The notes beneath the pieces are model-generated. The model saw only the letters and a program-made list of their open reading frames with translations. It was not told the DNA's origin and ran no database searches. The position numbers and the translations under genes were made by a program. From a virus, in the IMG/VR virus record IMGVR_UViG_3300028423_000213, positions 1 through 28,924 of that record: a stretch of 28,924 nucleotides of DNA; one strand, written 5' to 3'. This document shows, one piece after another, positions 23,828 to 28,924 of this stretch (positions are counted from its first letter, which is position 1; the number at the start of each line of letters is the position of its first letter).

Positions 23828-23916
23828 TGGTGTGGTCCTCCATAAAAAACTAGGTACAGCAAAATGCCGATTATGATTGCGTCTGCTGGCGCGATTACTT
23901 CCTCACCACTTTGCAA
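23824..23916 (-). CDS. Possible 30-residue membrane peptide
   Basis: An open stretch in another frame ends at TGA 23824-23826, overlapping the next ATG as ATGA. It encodes GEEVIAPADAIIIGILLYLV and FYGGPHQ, one clear membrane helix. The only usable start is TTG 23916, with a poor ribosome site, inside the end of the secreted protein gene; it might be made by reinitiation. Evidence is the hydrophobic helix and the coupling. Confidence 0.35.
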   Translation of the reverse strand: MQSGEEVIAPADAIIIGILLYLVFYGGPHQ

Positions 23917-24314
23917 ATGCCGATAGCTACCAGTGTCTTACGCATTGACTTATCACGGCTACACGCATGATGAATCGCTGCTTTCCGAGCATATGACGGG
24001 CGCTGCGTAAGGAGGTCATGCAGGAATCGTGCTTCTTCCCTTGTGTTACATTCGTCGTCAATGCGACCGTTGCCGAAAGCAATGCCAAAGCCGGGGCCGG
24101 AGACAGCACCAGACGCAGATAGAGCGCAGCTTGTTGTATGGCTCATAGAGGGTGCGCCCATACCCGGCACCTGATCTGAGAAATCAGTCGTGCTGCCCTC
24201 GATGTTGACGCCGCTGTAAGACCCGCTTTGGGATTGGCTGTCAGATGTGATAGATTGCGCTGCGGCGGCGCTGGCTGATAAGATAAAAGCGGCTGTGAGT
24301 CGTGCAAGGTTCAT
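23895..24314 (-). CDS. Secreted phage protein with DEEC-type motif
   Basis: A 139-residue protein. A signal peptide (MNLARLTAAFILSASAAAAQ, cleavage near AAA-Q) leads to a Ser/Gly-rich region (SQSGSYSGVNIEGSTTD), then PSMSHTTSCALSASG, GFGIAFGNGRIDDECNTREE and a basic C-terminus with two more Cys. A Cys, a Gly-rich stretch and then DEECNxR recur in secreted phage proteins near structural genes, of unknown role. I use the second ATG, seven bases after AGGAG; the first is too close. It probably acts in the periplasm or on the cell surface. Confidence 0.75.
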   Translation of the reverse strand: MNLARLTAAFILSASAAAAQSITSDSQSQSGSYSGVNIEGSTTDFSDQVPGMGAPSMSHTTSCALSASGAVSGPGFGIAFGNGRIDDECNTREEARFLHDLLTQRPSYARKAAIHHACSRDKSMRKTLVAIGICKVVRK

Positions 24315-24343
24315 AGTCATTCTCCTGTAGCTGGGGGATGTGT

Positions 24344-24367
24344 TGGGGCGGGCGGCAACCCGCCCCA
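24344..24367. other. Strong GC hairpin between the two secreted-protein genes
   Basis: Perfect nine-base-pair stem tggggcggg / cccgcccca with loop cggcaa, starting six bases after the upstream minus-strand stop. No T run follows on either strand, so it could be an mRNA end-stabiliser or a Rho-dependent pause rather than a simple terminator. Confidence 0.6.
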
Positions 24368-24372
24368 GCTGA

Positions 24373-24864
24373 TCAATCGTCGTTTTCGTCGTCCCACTTG
24401 TCAGGATTCCCGGGCGTCCCGTCGTCGAAACCGCCGTGGCCTAGGCCCAAGCCGGGGAAGCCTTCGTCGTCATCGGAATCACCGTTGGCAAAGCCACCAG
24501 CAAAGCCACCTTCGGCTTTGGCAAAGCCAGCACGTGCTGCAAACGATCCGCCGTAGCCACCGCCAGCAATGGTTTCAGAGAAGTCGAACCCGTCTGTGAA
24601 ACTCTCACCTGTGATGCTGGCAGCACCGTCCTCCGCGCTCCACGTCATGCTGGCTCCAGCAAACTCACCGCTGCCGCTTTCGTTGCGGATGCTGGTGTTT
24701 TGGTAGCCACCCAGTGAGCCCGTGGCCGAGACACCACCAGATTTTGCAAAGGTGCTGACGGTGCCACCAAATGCGCCTTGGACGCCGTTGAAGTTGTCAT
24801 CATCGGCATGTGCCATGCCAGTCAAGGCAACGGCTGCGACTGCGGTTGTGATAAAGTGTTTCAA
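24373..24864 (-). CDS. Secreted Gly/Ala/Asp-rich protein
   Basis: A 163-residue protein with signal peptide MKHFITTAVAAVALTGMAHA followed by DDDN. The mature part is Gly/Ser/Ala-rich with beta-like repeats (FGGTVSTFAKSGG, SLGGYQNTSIRN, GGGYGGSFAARAG) and ends in an Asp/Gly-rich tail (DDGTPGNPDKWDDENDD). I start at TTG 24864, seven bases after AGGAG; longer frames lack a ribosome site. The repeats and Asp-rich tail hint at a calcium-binding or surface role, but this is not shown. It lies between a GIY-YIG gene and another secreted protein. Confidence 0.7.
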   Translation of the reverse strand: MKHFITTAVAAVALTGMAHADDDNFNGVQGAFGGTVSTFAKSGGVSATGSLGGYQNTSIRNESGSGEFAGASMTWSAEDGAASITGESFTDGFDFSETIAGGGYGGSFAARAGFAKAEGGFAGGFANGDSDDDEGFPGLGLGHGGFDDGTPGNPDKWDDENDD

Positions 24865-24866
24865 GA

Positions 24867-24986
24867 TCACTCTCCTATGGTTGTTTGGTGCCAATCGCAC
24901 CACGGAAAGGCAGGCGCGCTGCCCCTCGCTGGTATGGTTGGGGTAGGTTGCGCAGGAAACGCTGGCCCGCTTGTGTCATGTGTCAT
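24867..24986 (-). CDS. Possible 39-residue Pro-rich upstream ORF
   Basis: ATG 24986 follows a ggggaaag ribosome site, and the frame ends at a TGA two bases before the TTG start of the secreted protein. The peptide is Pro/Thr/Ala-rich (MTHDTSGPAFPAQPTPTIPA). It could be a translated leader that controls the downstream gene, or chance. The same stretch holds the AGGAG of that gene. A tandem ATGACAC pair begins here. Confidence 0.3.
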   Translation of the reverse strand: MTHDTSGPAFPAQPTPTIPARGSAPAFPWCDWHQTTIGE

Positions 24987-25036
24987 TTTAAACTTTCCCC
25001 TTTCGTTTTCAGCCCGCGCATGAGCATGTGGCGTCG

Positions 25037-25423
25037 TCACCATTCAATGTTGTCCAGTTCACGAGCGGCCCTTTCATCTTCAATGTATTTTCGCGCCATA
25101 CTTTCAATGACATCCCAAGGGATGACTTCCTCGTCACCTTCATCCGCTTGAAGGTCCAAATCTTGGTGGCACGGTCCTGAAATAGACGGACGTTTTAAGT
25201 TGTATTTTGGATGAAGCGAGGCAATCGCCAGCTTTTCAGCGTCCAAAGCTTCGGCTCTAGTTTCAAAGTGCTTTATGGTTATGGTCGAAATTTCCTCAAA
25301 CCAGTGCGAGCTTTTGTGACGAGCCTGCCTGCTTAAAAATGTTGACGACATGCCAACGTAAAGAAGAATGCCGTCTTTATCGTAATGGAAATAAACCTGG
25401 CCTTTTTTCTTCTTGCTACGCAT
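25037..25423 (-). CDS. GIY-YIG nuclease-like protein
   Basis: A 128-residue protein. The N-terminal GIY-YIG core reads VYFHYDKDGILLYVG (residues 10-24), so the two strands are VYF and YVG instead of GIY and YIG. Then come a basic RQARHKSSH helix, the expected glutamate in RAEALDAEKLAI (Glu63), and HPKYN. The C-terminal 45 residues are acidic. Such proteins act as homing or repair-type nucleases. It is divergent from the integrase, and its ATG lies inside a 17-base repeat. Its base composition is more A+T-rich than its neighbours, suggesting separate acquisition. Confidence 0.75.
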   Translation of the reverse strand: MRSKKKKGQVYFHYDKDGILLYVGMSSTFLSRQARHKSSHWFEEISTITIKHFETRAEALDAEKLAIASLHPKYNLKRPSISGPCHQDLDLQADEGDEEVIPWDVIESMARKYIEDERAARELDNIEW

Positions 25424-25433
25424 TTTTTACGCA
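25417..25433. repeat. 17-bp direct repeat, copy 1 (GIY-YIG start)
   Basis: tacgcattttttacgca, identical to 25603-25619. It covers the start codon of the minus-strand GIY-YIG gene. Two TACGCA half-sites are separated by a run of T. Confidence 0.85.
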
Positions 25434-25602
25434 TCCCCCTTCCCAACATTCTGATAAAGCAACGAATGACGCCGCCCACCTTGGGCACCACACTTGCATA
25501 TATTTGCAGTAGATACAAACGCAAAAACCCGCAAAACATAGGTATTTACGCTTTTGCCATTTGCAACGGCTTCTGCGTGATGCGTAAGATTGCGCAACTG
25601 AG

Positions 25603-25619
25603 TACGCATTTTTTACGCA
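25603..25619. repeat. 17-bp direct repeat, copy 2 (integrase leader)
   Basis: Same 17 bases, ending 10 bases before the integrase ATG, next to its aagggg ribosome site. Related half-sites occur between the copies at 25545-25552 (tttacgct) and 25580-25587 (gatgcgta). Probable binding sites for a regulator or for the integrase. Confidence 0.85.
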
Positions 25620-25629
25620 AGGGGCGGGC

Positions 25630-26589
25630 ATGGCTTCGATTCGCAAGGTCGGAAAGCGGTGGCGGGCAGAGATTGCCCGAAAGGGGGTGCGCAAGTCACG
25701 CGTGTTTGCCACCCGGCGCGAGGCGTCGGATTGGGCCGCGCATGAGGAGTTTCTCATAACCGGCGGCGAAAAGGTAGCGGCAACGCTTTCTTTTGGCGAT
25801 GTTTTAAAAAGGTACTCCCGTGAAGTTAGCCCATCGAAGCGCGGCGCGCGGTGGGAAATCATGCGGCTTGAAAAGATGCAGCGTGACCCCATCGCCCGCA
25901 AGCGGCTGTCTGATGTAACGGCGGCTGACTTGGCCCGGTGGCGGGATACTCGGCTTGGCGAAGTGCAGCCCGGAACAGTGCGGCGGGAAATGGGCATTTT
26001 GTCTGGCGTGTTTAGCGTGGCCAAAAAGGAATGGGGGTTGCTGCGCTCGAACCCAATGGAAAACGTCAAAAAGCCACCATCACCACAGGGGCGGGAAAGG
26101 TTGCCGACACCTGCCGAGATTGAACGGCTGCGAGATGCAGCGGGGGATTTATCAACGTACACGGGCCGCGCCTTTCATGCTTTCATGTTTTCCTGTGAGA
26201 CAGCCATGCGGGCCGGTGAGGTCTGCGGGCTGACTTGGGATTGCATTGATCTGGATCGTGGCGTTGCACACCTGCACAAAACCAAAAACGGCAGGCCGCG
26301 CGATGTGCCGTTGTCGAGGGCCGCGCGGGCGATGCTGGTGGAACTTGAATCCTTCCCGCGCGTCTTTTCCATGACGCCCCGGCAGCTTGATGCGAACTGG
26401 CGTAAACTCCGGGCCAAGGCTAAGGTGGATGGGCTGACATTCCACGATAGCAGGCACCATGCCATCACGCAGCTTGCGCAGCGGGTCGAGGTCTTGGATT
26501 TGGCGCGTATCGTGGGGCATACTGATCTCAAGATGTTGATGCGATATTACAATCGGTCGGCGTCTGACATTGCCGACATGCTAGGGTAG
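25630..26589 (+). CDS. int: Tyrosine-recombinase integrase
   Basis: A 319-residue protein. The N-terminal basic part (MASIRKVGKRWRAEIARKG) is an arm-binding domain, residues about 50-145 are the core-binding domain, and residues 155-319 are catalytic. Active-site residues are Arg194 (CETAMRAGEVCGLTW), Lys217, His272-x-x-Arg275 (FHDSRHHAITQL), His297 (GHTDL) and the nucleophile Tyr306 nine residues later. All are present, so it should be active and insert the phage at attB. It overlaps the facing HTH gene by nine bases. Its leader carries repeated TACGCA motifs. Confidence 0.95.
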   Translation: MASIRKVGKRWRAEIARKGVRKSRVFATRREASDWAAHEEFLITGGEKVAATLSFGDVLKRYSREVSPSKRGARWEIMRLEKMQRDPIARKRLSDVTAADLARWRDTRLGEVQPGTVRREMGILSGVFSVAKKEWGLLRSNPMENVKKPPSPQGRERLPTPAEIERLRDAAGDLSTYTGRAFHAFMFSCETAMRAGEVCGLTWDCIDLDRGVAHLHKTKNGRPRDVPLSRAARAMLVELESFPRVFSMTPRQLDANWRKLRAKAKVDGLTFHDSRHHAITQLAQRVEVLDLARIVGHTDLKMLMRYYNRSASDIADMLG

Positions 26590-26811
26590 GTACACTTCGC
26601 GCAACCGGCCCGAGCCGCGCGCTTTCAATTCACCGGCATCAATGCGGCGTCGGATCGTGTCAGGGTGGCACCCCTTGCGCTCCGCTGCCTCGCGAATGCT
26701 GACCCATTCAGGGGCCGGTGTGATCGTTGCGCCTTTCACGGCTTCGCGCAGTTGGCGCACCTCATTTTCAAGGCGCTCAAAATCCTCGCGGGTTGGCAGT
26801 TCAATAGCCAT
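26581..26811 (-). CDS. Excisionase-like HTH protein
   Basis: A 76-residue protein. A coiled-coil start (MAIELPTREDFERLENEVRQ) leads to a MerR/excisionase-type winged HTH: WVSIREAAERKGCHPDTIRR, then RIDAGELKARGSG and LREVYLP. Small HTH proteins of this class direct excision or regulate early genes. It faces the integrase and their 3' ends overlap by nine bases, an arrangement that fits a directionality factor. A ggag site precedes the ATG. A different DNA-binding role is possible; the family is recognised only by pattern. Confidence 0.7.
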   Translation of the reverse strand: MAIELPTREDFERLENEVRQLREAVKGATITPAPEWVSIREAAERKGCHPDTIRRRIDAGELKARGSGRLREVYLP

Positions 26812-26826
26812 GATGACTCCTGTTGC

Positions 26827-27144
26827 TCATTCGGCTGTTCCTTCAATCATGTCCCGCACCAGCGGCAGGTAATCGTGATCCGCGCCGTTGCGTTTACGCC
26901 AGCTTTCCTTGCCATTGTGAATGGCGTTTGGCCCGTTCTGGTGGCAATTCTTGCAAAGCGGGATCGTGCATTCATCGGCTACCTTTTGCGTCCCGTACCT
27001 ATCGTGAATGCAATGATGTGCATCACTCGGCGGCGGCGCTCCGCAAATTACGCACGGCAGGGATTTCACCTTAGCGATGTGCGCGCGGTTTGGCTTTGGC
27101 TTGGGCGTCTTGAGGCCAAGCGGGGGTTTGCCCATGAGGTTCAT
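26827..27144 (-). CDS. HNH-type zinc nuclease-like protein
   Basis: A 105-residue protein. After a basic start (GLKTPKPKPNRAHIAKVKSL) it has CVIC (31-34), His43-His44 (SDAHHCIHD), CKNCH (64-68) and IHNGKESW (His76, Asn77), a zinc-supported HNH layout. A C-terminal DHDYLPLVRDMIEG helix follows. Such proteins in recombination modules process branched or annealed DNA. I use ATG 27144, which overlaps the upstream stop as ATGA and has ggagg; a GTG 15 bases earlier is also in frame. It is the last gene of the recombination unit. Confidence 0.75.
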   Translation of the reverse strand: MNLMGKPPLGLKTPKPKPNRAHIAKVKSLPCVICGAPPPSDAHHCIHDRYGTQKVADECTIPLCKNCHQNGPNAIHNGKESWRKRNGADHDYLPLVRDMIEGTAE

Positions 27145-27593
27145 GCTGCGGCCCTCCACTTTAATTCCTCTGGGTCGGAAAGCTGCACATTGGCGGCATA
27201 CCCACGCCAGACGCTTTCCATGTATTGAGACAGTAGCGGCTTGCTCATTAGGCTCGTGCAGGGGATAAACCCGGATTCGATCATGGCCTTCACCTCACCG
27301 CGGTTAAGCCCGCCAAGGGCGCGCTCTATAAACCGGGCATAGGCTTCATCCTCAGCCCGAAAGAGCGGGATGCCCCACCTGATATGGCAGTCAGCTTTAA
27401 CGCTGGCCGGGTCATCATGCGTGGCCTTTGCAATCTCGTTCATCCATTTATGGAAGAGGCTATTTTGCGACAGGCTGCGCTTTTGGCCCTCGCCGGGCGC
27501 AACCGTCACGTTGAACGGGTGCGGCATATCCCCAAGGCGCGTGTAGAGCGTCACAAGGGTTTGCGCGTCGGTGACTGTATGCCGCCAGTTCAT
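27141..27593 (-). CDS. NinB-like recombination protein (probable)
   Basis: A 150-residue protein. The order RHTVTDAQTLVTLYTRLGD, then KRSLSQNSLFHKWMNEIAKA, VKADCHIRWGIPLF and a C-terminal CTSLMSKPLLSQYMESVWRG resembles NinB of lambda-type phages, which binds ssDNA and assists annealing. The RSxxQN-HxW block is the strongest part. Its ATG overlaps the upstream TGA by one base and its stop overlaps the next ATG. Its place behind an ERF annealase fits. Family identity is from pattern memory. Confidence 0.6.
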   Translation of the reverse strand: MNWRHTVTDAQTLVTLYTRLGDMPHPFNVTVAPGEGQKRSLSQNSLFHKWMNEIAKATHDDPASVKADCHIRWGIPLFRAEDEAYARFIERALGGLNRGEVKAMIESGFIPCTSLMSKPLLSQYMESVWRGYAANVQLSDPEELKWRAAA

Positions 27594-28300
27594 CAATACG
27601 CCTCTTTTTCCTGCCAGACATTTACGCCCGCAATGGCGCGGGCCTTGTGATTGCGGCGCACATAGTCCTCGATAAACGCGGTCATCGCATCGCGGTCTTT
27701 CTGGGCAATGTCGTGCAGCGCAGCGCGGTGGTCCGTGATCTCGTATTTGGTCACGGTGCGCAGGCCTTTGACCTGATTGCGCCTAGCCTCTTGGGCGGCT
27801 TTCTCGGCCTCAATTGCTTCTTGCTTTGCAGCGTCAGCCTCGCGTTGCGCCTCAAGGTTGCTGGCCTCAGCCGCGCGGACTTTTTCCTCCGCTTCGCGTT
27901 TTGCCTTGTTCGCGGCTTCCCATGCGGCCTGTTCTTCGGCGCGCTTCTGCTCTGCTAGCTTGCGCTTGAATGCGTCAACGGTGGATACGAGGGCCTTTTC
28001 AATCCGTTTGGCGTCGTCAATCGTCGGCTTCCACCGGGCTAGTTCAGCCTTGTAAGCGTCATGCAGCGGGGCGGTTGCTGACTTTTGGCCTTTCTCAAGG
28101 TCAAGCCGCCACTGGCGCATGGCTTTGCGCAGCTTGTCCACCTCGTTCATCTGCGCTTCGTTTTCGACGGGTTCACCGTCAAGCCAGTTTTCGGCCTCTT
28201 GGCGTTCGGCGTCATAAGTGGCGGTCAGTTCGTCAATCGGGTCAGGCGGGTTGTTCCCCCCGATTGCGGCGCGTTCGTTTGTGGGTGCTTGATCTTCCAT
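27593..28300 (-). CDS. Coiled-coil partner protein of recombination module
   Basis: A 235-residue protein. Residues 1-60 are disordered with PPDPIDELTATYDAERQEAE. Residues about 55-180 are a long Lys/Glu/Ala coiled coil (WEAANKAKREAEEKVRAAEA). The C-terminus has GLRTVTKYEITDHRAALHDI and VNVWQEKEAY. Genes of this type often stand next to ERF annealases, with unknown role. ATG 28300 has gagg upstream; a GTG at 28312, overlapping the ERF stop, would add four residues. I infer support of recombination or replication from place only. Confidence 0.75.
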   Translation of the reverse strand: MEDQAPTNERAAIGGNNPPDPIDELTATYDAERQEAENWLDGEPVENEAQMNEVDKLRKAMRQWRLDLEKGQKSATAPLHDAYKAELARWKPTIDDAKRIEKALVSTVDAFKRKLAEQKRAEEQAAWEAANKAKREAEEKVRAAEASNLEAQREADAAKQEAIEAEKAAQEARRNQVKGLRTVTKYEITDHRAALHDIAQKDRDAMTAFIEDYVRRNHKARAIAGVNVWQEKEAY

Positions 28301-28308
28301 GTTTGACC

Positions 28309-28923
28309 TCACTGGTAAGGGATTTCATCGCCGCCCATATCGTCGCGCTTTTGCGGGGCGGGCTGCGTGTCCAATTCAGCCTTTCGAGCATCCTTGGCAT
28401 TGATAACCGCCGGGACGTGCTGCACGGGCTTGGGGATGTCTGCCCACGTTGATTTCAGGGCGTCCAAATCCGGCGCGGCAAAAAGGTTCTTTTTCGCGGC
28501 TTCAATCACCTGCGGGTCAGGCCCGTCATTTTGCGGCGGGGCCTTTGACGCGGCATTCCCGTCATCGTCATCGGGGGCAATCCCTGCCATGCCCATCAAG
28601 CCATAGCGGCGGGCGTAGGTAGCGGCGGAGCCATAACCCTGCATGTCATTCTTCGCCACGACAAGCGGAACGCGGCACTCAACGCTTTCACCACTTGCGC
28701 CATGCACAAAGATGGTTTTGACATAGCGGCCCGTTTCATCGTCATAAGCAGGCTGCAAAACGGCAATGCCGTGCTTGTTAAGTGCTGGCATACAGGCGTC
28801 CATGACGCTGGCAAGGTCAGCGTATTTGCTGCGAAAGTGCGGGTTGGTGCTGTCTTTCAGCGCGCGGCCCATCTCGGCCTGCGCGGCTGCAAGCGCAGCG
28901 TAAATCGTCTTGTGTTCACTCAT
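28309..28923 (-). CDS. erf: ERF-family ssDNA-annealing recombinase
   Basis: A 204-residue protein. The ERF domain occupies residues about 5-125: IYAALAAAQAEMGRALKDS, NPHFRSKYADLASVMDA, GYGSAATYARRYGLMG and GIAPDDDDGNA are signature blocks. It binds single strands and promotes annealing in RecA-independent recombination, often during genome circularisation. The tail is acidic and proline-rich (DDMGGDEIPYQ), like ssDNA-binding tails. The start codon is one base from the window edge, so its ribosome site and promoter are outside. It heads the visible minus-strand operon. Confidence 0.9.
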   Translation of the reverse strand: MSEHKTIYAALAAAQAEMGRALKDSTNPHFRSKYADLASVMDACMPALNKHGIAVLQPAYDDETGRYVKTIFVHGASGESVECRVPLVVAKNDMQGYGSAATYARRYGLMGMAGIAPDDDDGNAASKAPPQNDGPDPQVIEAAKKNLFAAPDLDALKSTWADIPKPVQHVPAVINAKDARKAELDTQPAPQKRDDMGGDEIPYQ

Positions 28924-28924
28924 C

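Noticed and set aside
25416-26162. 248-codon minus-strand frame over the integrase
   Set aside because: It is antisense to intact integrase active-site-bearing sequence, and its Ser/Arg-rich product matches no family I know.

Overview
The window is a contiguous piece of a temperate, podovirus-like (short-tailed) phage of an alphaproteobacterium, probably a Rhodobacterales host. The evidence is moderately high G+C, tightly overlapping genes, and protein families typical of Rhodobacterales and other alphaproteobacterial phages: a P22-like portal, a DUF5309-type capsid, a gp10-like nozzle, ejection proteins and an ERF recombinase. No host housekeeping gene, CRISPR array or insertion sequence is visible. 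Both ends appear cut: a gene tail lies at position 1 and an ERF start codon sits at the right edge. Replication genes and a CI-type repressor are not seen and are presumably outside.

Region 1 (1-20422, plus strand) is the late region. It opens with the tail of an unknown gene and a terminator, then terminase small and large subunits. The tail/injection block follows: head-tail adaptor, a 13-repeat structural protein, tail fibre, gp10-like nozzle, GNAT-like protein and three or four ejection proteins, including one with an S74 self-cleaving chaperone and one with a lytic transglycosylase domain. Only after an antisense membrane gene and a terminator come portal, scaffold and major capsid protein. 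A further terminator precedes four small head/lysis-linked genes, a T4-type endolysin, a holin candidate and a nested Rz/Rz1 spanin pair. Portal and capsid lying downstream of the tail and ejection genes is an unusual order.

Region 2 (20423-22060) is accessory. It holds a class II (Ser-like) tRNA on the minus strand whose anticodon arm does not pair, a nine-G tract before a secreted protein whose signal-peptide codons also form a terminator hairpin, and a metallophosphoesterase that seems to lack its GNHD motif. A bidirectional terminator ends it.

Region 3 (22046-28923) is mainly minus-strand early/accessory DNA. From right to left it contains ERF annealase, a coiled-coil partner, a NinB-like protein, an HNH protein, an excisionase-like HTH protein facing the integrase (plus strand), a GIY-YIG protein divergent from the integrase across repeated TACGCA sites, two secreted proteins, and a run of small phage proteins, two of which share a duplicated C-terminal module. 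Together these give packaging, a short ejecting tail, lysis, integration and ssDNA-annealing recombination. The secreted, membrane and tRNA cargo is the least explained part.
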